DNA of 64,000 nt from Chlamydoabsidia padenii (Eukaryota > Mucoromycota > Mucoromycetes > Mucorales > Cunninghamellaceae). The notes under the pieces were generated by a model. That model was not told where the DNA came from. It saw only the letters and a program-made list of their open reading frames with translations, and searched no databases. The position numbers were made by a program, and so were the translations under genes. The stretch spans positions 1 to 64,000 of the forward strand of contig JAIWND010000039.1 in assembly GCA_025330725.1 (NCBI GenBank), in the 5' to 3' direction. Below are positions 11,840-23,528 of the stretch, in pieces (position 1 is the first letter of the stretch; every line of letters starts with the position of its first letter).

Positions 11840-13261
11840 ATGACAATGCTCGTGCTGAACAAGACAATGCTCCCACTGAAGAAAATTGAAGACAAAGAAA
11901 TGAATCATGAAGCAGTTCATTTTGAAGCAATGGATACTACTATCCCGACACCTACCTCAGACGTTCAATATCGTCCCAGTGCAGCGATGATTAATCGTAT
12001 ATGTGGACTTTTGATGAGACACCTACGACAAAAACCAAATGACGATCCGCTCACACAAAATGAAATCATGAACACCTTCCTGACAATCAACGAACAGTCA
12101 ACCGCTCTCATCATCAAGATTTTCACATTCTTTCAGCGTTTTATGATACAAGAAGTGAAGGAAGCTGATATTGATGGCCGCGTGCTTGTAAACCTTCATG
12201 TTATCGATATGTGCAACGCGGTGCTGCAGTCCACTGGCTATGATCGCTACTCACGTAAAATGACACCTGAACCTTCTATGGGTACACTACATGCTCTCCA
12301 TATCAATCTTCATGGTCTTTATTCATTCACCCAGTGTGTTGACGATTCGAACAAGCATTTTAAAAACCAGACAAGGTACTTTGATTACAAGTTTGTCATT
12401 GGCCACCTCAAATAAAGCAGCCGTTTTCGAAACATGCATTGATATGGAAAAGGTTGAAATGTTGTGCCGCAAAAGAAAGGTTGAATTAGATAACAAGATC
12501 ACCATTACATCGTCTGGAATCATCCATCTCCAAGTGACTTACTACAAAAAGGAATCTTCTCATCCAACTGCTTCTTCGACGTTTGATCACAAAGCACATC
12601 AACATAAAGGTGGCACGGAAGATAATTGGAATACTATGGCCGACTTGAAGGAACAAACCACGAAGCTACATGCTGCACTGAAAGGTATCAATGCGCCCAT
12701 ATCTGGATTGAGAAAGAGTATTGCATGTAATCATAAAATCTTCAACATTGTCAAGGCTTTTAAAAAATTACCCACTCGTCAATTGATGGAAGAAAAGCTG
12801 GTATGTATTGAAAATCGAAATACGGATAAAGCGTCTTTGGATAATGGCATTGGATTCAAAATAAAAATTGATCGACACAAAAGAATACTTGTCAACAATG
12901 CCATGTTGCTTTTGTGACACCCGTGTGGAGCATCCTAAACGTCGCAACGGGGTCAAGTAAATTTGGTGCCGTGAAATGTATCAACCCTGATTGTTATGGA
13001 AAAAAATATGGATACTCACTTTGTGGCCGAGATGCGAATGCTGCCATTAACATAATGAAAATTGGTATCTATCTGGGTGCCACCAAGTTGGCATATCCTG
13101 CCTTTTCAACGTCAACAACAACAACAACAGTAACAGCTAATGTATTAGCACAACATCTTTTTGGGTCGTATCCTTCCTGGATTGAGAACATTTGTGTTCC
13201 CCGCCCTCTGAGGCGAGAGGGTACTCCTGAACATATCTTTTTCCCACAAAACGCTAACTGA
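11840..13261 (+). pseudogene. Decayed TnpB/Fanzor-like (RuvC, zinc-ribbon) protein, candidate
   Basis: Three overlapping frames (11840-12415, 12291-12917, 12914-13261) form one coding-like track broken by shifts and stops. The last carries CINPDC, then CGRDANAAINIMKIGI. The pairing of a Cys zinc knuckle with RDxNAAxNI is the C-terminal hallmark of TnpB and of the eukaryotic Fanzor nucleases, where the Asp belongs to the third RuvC motif. Upstream, the segment FETCIDMEKVEMLCRKRKV and the charged helical stretch after TMADLKEQTTKL resemble the layout I recall for Mucorales members. I could not find a clear RuvC-I DPG motif, and the frame is broken at least twice, so the protein is not intact. 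Fanzors are RNA-guided nucleases carried by transposons. Family is inferred from one motif plus layout. Confidence 0.45.
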
Positions 13262-13625
13262 TATTTCATCCTCCGCTTATTCGATGAAAAATTCAAGTTG
13301 CCCCGAACTGTTCATCCCGTCCAGATTCTGAAATTCATTTTGGCATCACTTGCTTTCAATAGAAAATAGAAGAATCATCTGTTCACCCTGTAAGTGAAAA
13401 AAAAAAAAAATTCCTCCCAATGTACCATATAGGCAGGGGACACGTAAAGTCAACATCGACTGCATCCTTCAACTAATTTTATGCATGTCTTTATTTTCAA
13501 ACGCCGATAAAGGTTTCAAAACGCCTCTCTTTTCCACCTTGTTCTTTTTATTTTTTCCCACTCTAAATACATGCATCGTGGTCTGCTACTTTTGGTGACT
13601 TGCACATTCCTCTTCTCTTCTCTTG
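13262..13625. promoter_or_regulatory. Upstream region of the Mam3-like gene
   Basis: No gene is seen. The proximal 130 bases are T/C-rich. An ATG at 13571 opens a hydrophobic frame that is out of phase with the main protein (see findings). Confidence 0.4.
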
Positions 13626-15425
13626 ATGAACCCCCACGAATCAATCTCTACTTTTTTAATCCAACTGGTGTCCGTAGTCATTCTTGTCCTTTTAGGTGCG
13701 GTATTTGCGGGATTGACATTGGGATTGATGGGACTTGACTTGACACATCTTTTAGTCATTGAGCAAAGTGGCACATTGGAAGAAAAGGTGGATGCGACAA
13801 GGGTGCTCCGGTTGCTCGATCGTGGTGGGAAACATTGGGTCTTGGTCACATTGTTGTTGTCCAATGTGGTGGTGAATGCCACTCTGCCGATCGTACTGGA
13901 TTCTGTCCTGGGTGGAGGTTGGCAAGCTATCTTGATCTCTTCGGCTCTTATTGTCATCTTTGGAGAGTAAGTGGCTTGGGCTATATAAAAAGAAACTAAT
14001 ACATTCATTTGATTGATCATAGGATTATTCCTCAATGTAAGGAAATAGAAGCAATAGGAATGGTGATTAACTAGCTCTCTCATGTTATAGCGATCTGTGT
14101 TCGGCATGGATTATCAATAGGTGCAAAATGCTCAACGCAAGTGGAATACTAACAAAGAAGATGAAGGGAGAAATTAACTTTTTAGTTACTATAGATTGGT
14201 ATTAATGCTGATGTATCTTTTGTATCCTGTGGGTTATCCTATCTCTTTACTATTGGACTATTTTCTTGGAAAACATCATGGAACTATCTACAAGAAAGCA
14301 GGTAAAATAAAATAAAAAAAGGTATGGGAGGGGTTTTTTATATTTTATAATCATGGTTTGTCACAGGGCTCAAAACGTTGGTATCCCTTCACCAATCAGG
14401 CGATGCTGCTGATGATCTTCTTACTGAAGACGAAGTACTTATTATTGAATCTGTCCTGGATTTACGTGGCAAGTTTGTAGTCAAAGTCATGACTCCGATA
14501 CAAGATGTCTTCACCCTCTCCATAGAATCCATCCTCGACAAAGAAACCGTGATGAAGGTAAATCCTCTCCAATACCATAAACATCACACTCATTCTCTTT
14601 CTCATATAGATTTTATCTCAAGGGTATTCACGCATCCCAGTATGTACATCGAATGATCCAATGACATTTGTCGGTATGCTGCTTGTCAAACAACTTATTA
14701 CCTATGATGCAGATAATGCCTGGCCTGTCAAACACTTTAATCTAACAGCATTACCATCCATTGGTAAGTCGATTTAAATTAGAGAAGGGGTAATCATAAC
14801 ACTTCTTCTTTATGTAGGTCCGGATACAAATTGCTTGGATATCCTAAACTTCTTTCAAGAAGGAAAAAGTAGGATGGAAGGGAAAAAGGTAGATGATACA
14901 TACTGATGCATTTTATAACTTTGATAATAGGTCATTTAGTCCTGGTATCCAGTCATCAAGGTGTAGCCCTTGGTGTGATCACTCTTGAAGATGTCATTGA
15001 AGAACTCATTGGAGAGGTATTAAAAAAAAAAAAAAAAAGAGAAAAGTTTAGCAGCAGTTTGATAATAACCCATCCCATTTTAGGAGATCATTGATGAAAC
15101 GGATATTTATGTTGATGGTAAAGTCACGGAGCATATCAGGACGGTGTAAACTTACGTTACTCTCTCTTCTTTTTTTTATATATATATAGTGCACAAGAAG
15201 GTCAAAGTGGTTCGACGACAACCCAAAGTGCTGGTATCAAATATACATTCATCATCACGTAGGGTCCGATCAACAAATGACATGCTTCCTAACAAAGACA
15301 TGGTTATTCCGTCTACCCCTCAAAGATCCGACTATGGTGCCATTGTAAGAAGCTCACCCAAGATGATCCATTCTCACCCTAATACCACTATCTACCGCCC
15401 CTCTCTTATTAACTCATCAGTATAG
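13626..15425 (+). CDS. MAM3: CNNM/Mam3-family membrane protein (DUF21 plus CBS pair)
   Basis: About ten exons. Exon 1 (13626-13966) encodes the DUF21 transmembrane domain with [19 protein letters not shown]. Exon 2 is a 14-nt microexon (14023-14036) completing EIIPQ. Exon 3 ([14 protein letters not shown]) ends at a GC donor (14137). Exon 4 starts at 14195 ([15 protein letters not shown]), and exon 5 opens the CBS-pair region ([24 protein letters not shown]). [20 protein letters not shown] closes the CBS pair. The C-terminus is basic and Ser-rich and ends at 15423-15425. Yeast Mam3 affects mitochondrial morphology and metal handling; animal CNNMs act in Mg2+ transport. The first in-frame ATG was chosen, but the true N-terminus may lie upstream. 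Transport substrate is not readable. Confidence 0.88.
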
Positions 15426-15975
15426 TTTTTATTTATCTCCCTTTTGCCTTTATAGAATAGAATGTTTTATACATACATGTATCTCTTGATGTAAATAAAA
15501 AGACGGTCGGTGATTGTGTGTTTTTTGGGATAAAGTGATGTGGGGTAAATGGATTCAAATACCGATTCCAAAAGGGGCATATCTTCCTTATGAGCTGGAC
15601 AAACCATTGATCCAGCGTATAAGCGGAAAATGAAATCGACTTTATTGCATCTCATCATCCTCTTCATAAATACTTTATGCACGCCAAAAACCCTTTGGGA
15701 TTAATTGCTGATGTAAAAGTACAATTTAGTAAATGATCGATAAAAGAGATCGTCATCGATATTGAAGTACATCTATGAATCAAGAAAAAGGTACCTTGAT
15801 GGTGATAAATCATTTGGAAACCCCGTCAGCCAATATAATTGCTCCGGAGGAAACGTATCACCCAATCATTATTTTAGAGTTTCTCTAAAACATTTTTCCC
15901 TTTTTTTTTAAAACTTTCTCTCCTCCTCTTCCCTCCTTCCCCTTTTTTTTTTAAATTTACATTCTTATCATTACC
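15426..15975. other. Spacer between the Mam3-like and carrier genes
   Basis: It holds the 3' end of the Mam3-like gene and a strongly T/C-rich leader (about 15890-15960) just before the carrier start. No gene is supported. Confidence 0.4.
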
Positions 15976-17098
15976 ATGGCCACCGCCGTCAACACTACAT
16001 CACAAGGAAAACTACCTAACAAAGCCAAAGAAACTGCAGTTGGCTTTATCATTGGTGGATTGGCGGCTTGTGGGGCGGTCACTTTTACGAATCCTGTCGA
16101 GGCAAGTCCAATCCTCCTCCTCTTCCCTTAACCCTCCCCCCTAACTAACTTGCTCACATTTTTATTATTATTAGGTGGTAAAAACCCGACTTCAACTTCA
16201 AGGTGAATTAGTACGAGCAGGTACATTATCCGCCGAGTCCCAACCCTACCGTAACAGTTTCCAAGCCCTTCAAGTGGTATTTAAGCATGAAGGCGTACGT
16301 GGATTACAACGTGGACTTGGTGTTGCCTATATCTACCAAGTATGCCTGAATGGATGCCGATTAGGGCTCTACGATCCTGTCCATCAAGGTCTCATCAAGA
16401 CGTTGCACCTGACATCCCCACAAAGTCTCCTGGGTGCCGGTGTGGTGGCGGGCGGTGTCGCCGGCATGCTCGGTGCGCTTCTTGGCTCTCCTCTATACCT
16501 GATCAAGACCCGCCAACAATCCTATTCGCCGGTATTCAAGCAAATTGGGCATCAACATCCCATGACATCGGCAGGGTCTGCTCTGTCCCTGATCTATCGA
16601 CAGGAAGGTATCAAGGGGTTGTACCGGGGTGCCTCAGCAGCCATGGCCCGCGCGGGGGCTGGCTCAGCGGTGCAAATGCCTTCGTACATGTTTGGTAAAG
16701 AACTCATGCTTACCAAGGTGGGGCTGCCTGATACCATCTCGACTCATTTTGTGACATCCATGTTTACCGGGTTCTTGACTTGCCTTGTCATGAATCCTTT
16801 TGATGTCGTGTCTACCCGCATGTACAATCAGGGTGTTGATCCTGTCACTGGTCGGGGGCTGCTTTACAAGAGTCCTGTGGATTGTTTGGTCAAGATGACA
16901 CATACTGAAGGCTTGCGTGGGTTGTATAAAGGGTTTGTAGCTCACTTTTTACGGATTGGGTAAGTTTTGGTTGGATATAAAAAAAAGAAAAGAAAAGGAA
17001 TATAGAACTGACAAGTCTTATTTTGTAGGCCACATACCACTCTAATGTTTGTCTTTATGGAACAAATCAAGGCGCTTTATAGTCGTCATTTAAATTAG
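15976..17098 (+). CDS. OAC1: Mitochondrial carrier, oxaloacetate carrier (Oac1) type
   Basis: Three exons (15976-16101, 16175-16959, 17029-17098) give a six-helix inner-membrane solute carrier of about 326 residues. Carrier signatures PxD/ExxK/R appear as PVEVVKTRLQLQ, SPLYLIKTRQQ and NPFDVVSTRMYNQ, one per repeat. IIGGLAACGAVTFTNPVE and AYIYQVCLNGCRLGLYDP match the yeast Oac1 / SLC25A34-35 branch, which moves oxaloacetate, sulfate and related anions. Intron 1 has a GC donor: ...GTCGAG then GCAAGT at 16102; splicing there rebuilds the first signature exactly. Repeat 2 begins SPLYLIK, so its acidic residue is replaced, as often seen in this branch. Exact substrate is inferred. Confidence 0.9.
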
Positions 17099-17233
17099 AT
17101 TTTAGGCTGTTAGACAATTAGATGTGTAGTTTGATGTTATTATATTTTTTATTGGCTGGTTAAATAAATAAAAACTAGATGGGGTGGGGGGATGATATCA
17201 AATAGGATGAATAAAACAATGGTCTATTACTAT

Positions 17234-18766
17234 CTATAAACTAGGTTGTTGTTGGGATTTAATATGGACGGCGTGATAGGATGATTTGCCAACACGAAGT
17301 AAACAGACCGAACCATCAATCAGGTCAGCGGATGTCACCTTTTGTCTTGGATCCGTCACTTTTACATTGTTAAGATACATTCCTCCTGCCTTGATAAGTT
17401 TCTGGGCTTCAGCTAAAGTCGGTAAAAAAAAAAGGATGTTAGTTCATAGCATAGGAAGGATCTTTCTTTTGTGTGTGTGTGTGTGTATGTTTGTAATCTT
17501 ACATCTTGATTTGGTTGCACTGACAAGAGTTGCTAGTTGATCAATGCCGGTATTAATAACTTTATCTTGTTCCCATGCTGAAAATCGTCGATGATCGTGT
17601 TCGAATGCCTTGACTATATCTTGTCCAGACACATTATCAAGAGATTCTCCAAATAAGACCTTTGTCGCCACCTTTGCTTGATGTACAGCTTCCACTATAC
17701 GGAACAAAAAGTCAATGAATTGACTGGTAATCAATTGTTTCCTTACTTACATCCATGTACCAATTCAGTCACTTCTGAAGCCAAAGTTGCTTGTGCCAAT
17801 CGTAATTCCGGGTTTTCCTAATAGATCACGATATTTATTAATAACCGAGGGTAGCCAATAGTACCCAAAAAAGGGGATATATTATTACCTTGTGTTGATT
17901 CAGTATGGATTCGATTTCATCGCCAGAGAAAAGGGTAAACATGGCCAAATACTTGCCTACATCTTGATCAGCAGTTTTCATAAAAAACTAGAACATGACA
18001 AAGTGAGATTTTACCATTGTACAATAATGGATCCTTCACTTTACCTGGTAAAAGTCGAATACGCTAGTCATTGATTTATCCAACCAAACCGCATTACCCG
18101 CAGATTTGCCAAATTTTTCACCAGAGGATGTCAGTAAAAGAGGCACCGTGATACCATATGCTTTTGGAGCCGAGTCTTGATCTGCCCGTTTCCCAATCAT
18201 ATCAATTCCTGCCGTGATGTTGCCCCATTGATCACTTCCACCCAACTTGATCATTTTTGTTAGTTTTCTTTTTCTTTATATATATATATATATATCCAAC
18301 TATACTTTTTTTTTTTTTTTTTAATACATTACCTGAATACGACAATTGTGGTGTTTATGGAGATAATAAAAGTCGTAGGCTTGAAGTAATTGGTAAGAGA
18401 ATTCGGTAAAACTGATCCCCTGAGTGCTTTCCAGACGAGACCGTACGCTTTCTTTACCCAGCATGGTATTCACCCGAGCATACCGACCGACCGAGCCTAA
18501 AAAATCCAAAGCCGTCATGCCATTAAACCAAGCATAATTGTTGAGTACCTTGGGGGTTGTCACCTCCAATGTCTTGCCCAAACGTCGTTGTGCATAAAGA
18601 CCACCATGATGGAAAAACCGGTGGACTTGTTGTTCAATGCCTGCCACATTGGTTTCCAATACGTCCCGTTCCAAAGGCACACGTTCTGAATTCCTGCCAG
18701 AAGGATCCCCAATACTACCTGTCGCACCTCCAACCTATAGAAGAAGAAGGGTTAGTAAAAGAAGGC

Positions 18767-18802
<36 letters not shown>

Positions 18803-19150
18803 TTTACCAGAGCGATAGTTTGGTGGCCACGGATATGGAAATGGAATAGACCCATAAATGTCAGCAGGTTACCCAAATGAAGTGATCGAGCAGTAGGATC
18901 CACACCACAGTAGATAGCAGTAGGAGTGTCAGTATGGCCAACTAGATCAGGACTACATAAACAATAGGTGAGTTGACATTGTTTTCAGACAGCCTTTTTT
19001 CTTATTTCCTCCTCATTACCTTGTTGTGTTTGATATCAAGCCACGATCCTTCAAGTCAGTAAGGACATTAGGTAGCCGAGTGGAGTAATGAGCTTGTGAT
19101 AAAAGACGACGGTATAATATAAACGTTCGTGATCTACTGGATAATAACAT
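17234..19150 (-). CDS. MSY1: Tyrosyl-tRNA synthetase, mitochondrial
   Basis: A class I aminoacyl-tRNA synthetase that charges mitochondrial tRNA-Tyr. The start at 19148-19150 gives MLLSSRSRTFILYRRLLSQ, a basic presequence. The HIGH-type motif is HLGN in GVDPTARSLHLGNLL. The tyrosine-site region reads QLLQAYDFYYLH and GGSDQWGNITAGID, and the KMSKS loop is GEKFGKSAGNAVWLD. A C-terminal S4-like RNA-binding domain (AQKLIKAGGMYLNNVKV) follows. The bacterial-type layout separates it from the cytosolic enzyme. Introns carry long TA repeats (18278-18295 and 18768-18800). It lies downstream of SRP101 on the same strand, 140 bases apart. Confidence 0.95.
18768..18800. repeat. TA dinucleotide repeat in an MSY1 intron
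   Basis: About 16 AT units lie within an intron of the tyrosyl-tRNA synthetase gene. It is one of several such tracts confined to introns and spacers. Confidence 0.85.
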
Positions 19151-19290
19151 GAATCAAGTAAGAGAAGAAGAGACAGGGGCCGACTTTTTTTGAGACAGCA
19201 GAATAAATATCAATAGGCGGGGTTTTAATATGTAAAAAAAAAGGGCTGTAAGGGCTGTATGATAAGTGGTTTTTATTTATTGAATGAGTG

Positions 19291-21600
19291 CTAGTTTCGT
19301 AAAAGAGATTGGACAATATGGGACACACGCAAGTTCTTGAGATCGACTAGTAATAGATATCAAAAGGAAAGTTGTGAGATGGCTGATTACATTTCCCCCC
19401 TCCCAAATTATCCACTTACGATAAGTTTGTCCACAACCCACAAAGTAAATAGGTTGACCAGTGATATATGTCATAGTAAGAGCCGCACCCACCTTGTCGT
19501 CGATGGTATCAAATTTGGTGAGAATCATCCCATCAATGTGTCGTGGATTTTGTAATCCAGAAAAGTCCTTTAGAGCATTATTGAATTTAGTGAGTTGATC
19601 CACGGCTTCATTTCCAACCAAAGCTTCTCCCACAAAAATGATCTTGTCTGGGTTGTTAACTGACACCAGTTTTGACAAGGCGCGCATCAATGGTTCATTA
19701 TCTTGCATACGACCGGCGGTATCAATCAAGACAACATCAAAGTTATTTGTCCCAGCTACAAAAAAAAAGGAAACGTGGTCAAGTTATTATTATATGCATT
19801 CATCATTACTCTTCTTCTCTGGACTTACCATACGCAATAGCATCCTTGGCAATTCCAGCAGAGTCTTTTCCATAGCCACGTTCAAATAGTTCCACCACGC
19901 CACCTCCACTTGTTTGTAATGCACGAAGATTCCTTGCATGTACCCGAAGTTGTTCCACCGCACCACTACGGAAGGTATCACATGCCGCAATAAGTACCTT
20001 GACATTGTTTTGTAAGAGCCAAAAGCATACCTTGCTTAAATTCGTAGACTATCAAATCTAGTTTAGTACCAATTTCCCTCTCTTCCCCCACCCATCCTCT
20101 TTTAATTTAATACTTACTTTTCCAACACCATTGACACCAATAAAGGTAATAACATAAGGTCGCTTTTCTGATTTGGCTTGTTCAATGTCACGTAAAATAT
20201 CCAATGATGTTTTCGGTGTCAGGATCCGTTTCAATGCTGATTCCATACTTGTTCGTACAACCGCAGATACCCCTAAACATAAAGAATACATTAGTCATTG
20301 TTCCTTCCCCCCTTCTCCATCATTATATTATATATATATATTACTTACGTTCAAAACTACCGAGTTTTTTCCCTAATAAACTAGACTTGACACTTTCACA
20401 AAGACGATCAGCAATTTCCTTGCCCACATTTTTATCAATCATCTGGTCCTTCATTGTCGCCAATACAGGATCCAAAATGTCCGCCGTCATTTCACGTTGA
20501 CCCGTCATGGATTTCAAAAAGGAAAATAGACCACCAGAGGCTGGTTGCTTGGTTGTTATTGTATCGTCGTCATCGTCACCAAAATCATAATCTTCTTCAT
20601 CGTCATTATCCTCTGAGATGTCGACATCTTGTACTTCGTATATTCCTTGGTTGTTTTTCGTTCCCAGTTTAGATGCATCCAAATGTTGTGCCTTGATCAA
20701 GGCTTCATCCACCGTATCCAAGTTACCACCTCCACTGTAATCCAAGGCTTCCATTTCACCCTTGGCAATCTGTCCATCCCATGTGCGCATCTGTTTTTGT
20801 GATTTCTTCTTTTCCGTGCTTGGGGCGACCTGTTTCCGACCTCCTTTACCGCGCGGACTTCCTTGTAGTTTGAGTGCTTTAATGTTTTTGGTGATTTCGT
20901 CGTCGCCTACTATTGATTTACCGGAGGAGGATGTTGATGTATTGTTAGCTATTAGAAGAAGAAGAAGAGAGAATTAGTGGGGTTGTTTGTTCATTTTTGG
21001 AGGAGGAGGGGGGTCTTACCTGGTGCCTGAGATCCTTTCAAGGTGGTTTCAAACTTTTTGGTGTTTTCGAATTTTCTTGGCGCACGAGTCTTGTTCTATA
21101 AAACAAAAGTGTTAACCATGTGAGCCTGACCCCTATTGAACTTTCTTTTACTTACTGATGAGGACTTTTGTTCGAGAGATAATAGTACTTTATTGAATAC
21201 AGCGTCAAATTCAGAATAATCACCATGTATACCTTGATCAGCAACCACCGAATCCTTGTAAGTTTCAATAAAGAGTCGTTTGACGGTTTCCAATAATTCA
21301 TCAATATAAGAGAGTTGAAGAATCTTTTGATAAGCAACCTATAATAAACATAATCTGTTTTAGTATCACCAACCCTTTTAACCCTTTTATTAAAGTACTT
21401 ACTACAAAGACAAGGTCAAGTTCGTTAGCAAAAGTCCACTTGAGAGCATAACTGTCTTTAAGATAGATGTCCGTGCCCGACCTTTCTTCAATCAAAATAT
21501 TCTTGATCAATCCTTCCACAGGACTTCCAGTTAAGGATGTATAAGCATGTTTCCATAGTACCAAACCTCCTTTGTTGAGAATCGTGAAAAGGTCAAGCAT
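19291..21600 (-). CDS. SRP101: Signal recognition particle receptor subunit alpha
   Basis: The ER-bound GTPase that docks SRP-ribosome complexes at the translocon. The N-terminal SRX longin domain starts [21 protein letters not shown] charged linker with a long acidic run ([16 protein letters not shown]) follows, then the N-domain ([18 protein letters not shown]) and the G-domain. G motifs are GVNGVGKST split by an intron, [18 protein letters not shown] and TKFDT. The end is [12 protein letters not shown], with TAG at 19291-19293. All typical elements are present and in order across about seven exons. With SSS1 in the same window it belongs to co-translational targeting, though distance makes joint regulation unlikely. 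Confidence 0.96.
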
Positions 21601-21898
21601 AATAAAGTAAAAAAAGTAAGATTAATTATTAAAGTACAATAAAGGAGGAGGAAAAAAAAAAAAAAAAAGAAAGGCTCTCTCTGATAGATATTTTATTTTT
21701 AATCCCCGCCACCTGTTGGCGTATAAACCTGTGATTGGTTCAATCAGAAAAGTAACGAGGTGCTGGTTTTCAAATCACCCACCACACACAATATATCAAA
21801 AAGGAAGGAGGCAATCTCCAACTTTTGCTAATCTAACTAAAGACAAGTGTATGCCGGATGGGGACGTTGAGTTTCGGTGGGATTTTTTGACTCATCAC

Positions 21899-22811
21899 GA
21901 TCATTCGTCTTTACTTATATGGAAAGTTTTCAACCAAGTAAATCTTAAGAGAGGTGATCAGGATCAGCTTCATTCTTTACTAATATATCAGGGTACACTC
22001 ATCCACAAACAATAAACAATCGGATCAGAAATGTAGTCAGTAAATGAAACATAAAGTTCACACGCTTGTCGGTATTTGAATGTTGCATGACTTTTAAACG
22101 ATAAATTACTTTGTTCTCATCTTGTTACATGAACAACCAAACTCCTGAGGAAGACTCTTTTGCTTGTTTTAATGAACAATTGGTGGATGCCCCTATGGAT
22201 GCTGCTCCTGCCAATGTATCTCGTCCAAAATGGTGCTTGTGTGTTCGAGGTACTGCTACAGGTGGATAAGGGCAGTGACAAGTCTGATGAAGAGGAAAGC
22301 CACTGACTTTACAAATGTACAGAATGTAGGCAATATATTATTCTCCCTGTTCGCGTACAAGTTACAGGTCCGAGAAAGTCAGTACAATACATCATAGATC
22401 ACGGACTCCTATACCCGAATGCTGCTATTCGTTTATCGTGTACATCCGGTGTTGGACTCAAGGAACACCTTGAAACATTTTCTGGATAGTAAGACAAAAT
22501 AAAAAAAAAAAGCAAACTTTTTAGCATAAACACAAATTAAAACTCACTGACCGCTTGCTCTTGCTCTATGTATAGTCAATATGTGGGCTAGGAAGGATTG
22601 CGAAAAACCTTCCCGTCGTCAGACACCCTTACCATCCTTTACATACTCCAATATTGGATACCTCCATGACTTGGATTTAGGTTCTCTGATGAACCTGATT
22701 AACATCGGCAATGAAATAAAGTCGGCCACCGCAGACGACGACTGTGGTTTGGTGGTAGTCGATGAAAACGTTAGGGGCAATAATTGGTTTGATGAAACGA
22801 GTGCAAATTAA
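21899..22811 (+). mobile_element. Dispersed repeat, copy 1, with broken coding track
   Basis: A segment near-identical in patches to the inverse of 47757-48708. Shared landmarks are GATCATTCG followed by a block including GTTTTCAACCAAGTA, then GGGTACACTCATCCACAAAC, a TTTGAATGTTGCATGACTTTTA block, TACATGAACAAC and GTGGATGCCCCTATGGATGC. The shared frame after ATG (22131) reads MNNQTPEEDSFACFNEQ and later carries CLC and KCTECRQYIILPV, a CxC...CxxC pattern suggestive of zinc binding. It is interrupted by a frameshift and by an in-frame TGA just before the KCTEC part. A last frame (22581-22811, MWARKDCEKPSRRQ...) runs to a stop. The conserved part is about 900 bases. I cannot name the family. Confidence 0.7.
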
Positions 22812-23528
22812 TAACAAGGATATGTGCTTGGGTGTCATTTTACTTTATATGTTTGATAGATTATTCATGTACATAGTCGAAGAAGAAAATGTACGTAGTA
22901 CTGTATAAGAAAAGAGAAAGTGTGTGTGACCCTCTACTTATACCCCTCTTATTTTACTAATACAAAAACACATACGTCCTCCTTATACAATCAAGAAAAT
23001 ATCACCCCGTTTTATTTTATACTATCTATCTGTCTTTTAGTAGAAAAAAAAAATAGTTGGGTGTACGAATCGATTTGATTAATCAAAGTCAACTGGACTC
23101 TAATTAGCATCCCTTTTGTGTATAGGCATGTAGTACGTATTAGTGAATGTAAACGGGATAAACGTCCAAGGTCGTTATTGCCTGGGGTGGAATCTATAAT
23201 CATTTCACACCCCGATTCATGCAAAAAACCACACCCCCCCCAGTTTTTTGATGCTCATTCTGTAAACATGCAAAACATGATACTTTATTATGAAAGAATG
23301 GCAAAAGGTTTATTGTGAGAAAGGGATAGTACATCGAACAGGGTCCCGTTGGGGATCTGATAAAGTAGATGTGGGGAGCTCATGGAAGAAATATTATCCA
23401 GGGTAAACTTTTTTCATTTTTGTGAATCCCCGCTCGTTGAGCTCAATTTTTGCAGGATGGTGATTTAAATTAGGTGGGATTCTTCTCTCTTTCTTTCTTT
23501 CTCTTTATTTTATCACCTCCCAATCGTC
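22812..23528. other. Spacer upstream of the lyase gene
   Basis: No supported gene. A frame at 23118-23318 (+) lacks an ATG and looks accidental. The last 60 bases are T/C-rich and form the leader of the next gene. Confidence 0.4.

Noticed and set aside
18768..18800. Possible regulatory role or CRISPR-like array for the TA repeats
   Set aside because: They are plain dinucleotide microsatellites without spacers, located in introns and spacers.
23118..23318. 66-codon frame on the plus strand
   Set aside because: No ATG at its start, no motif and no homologous pattern seen; likely chance in a spacer.
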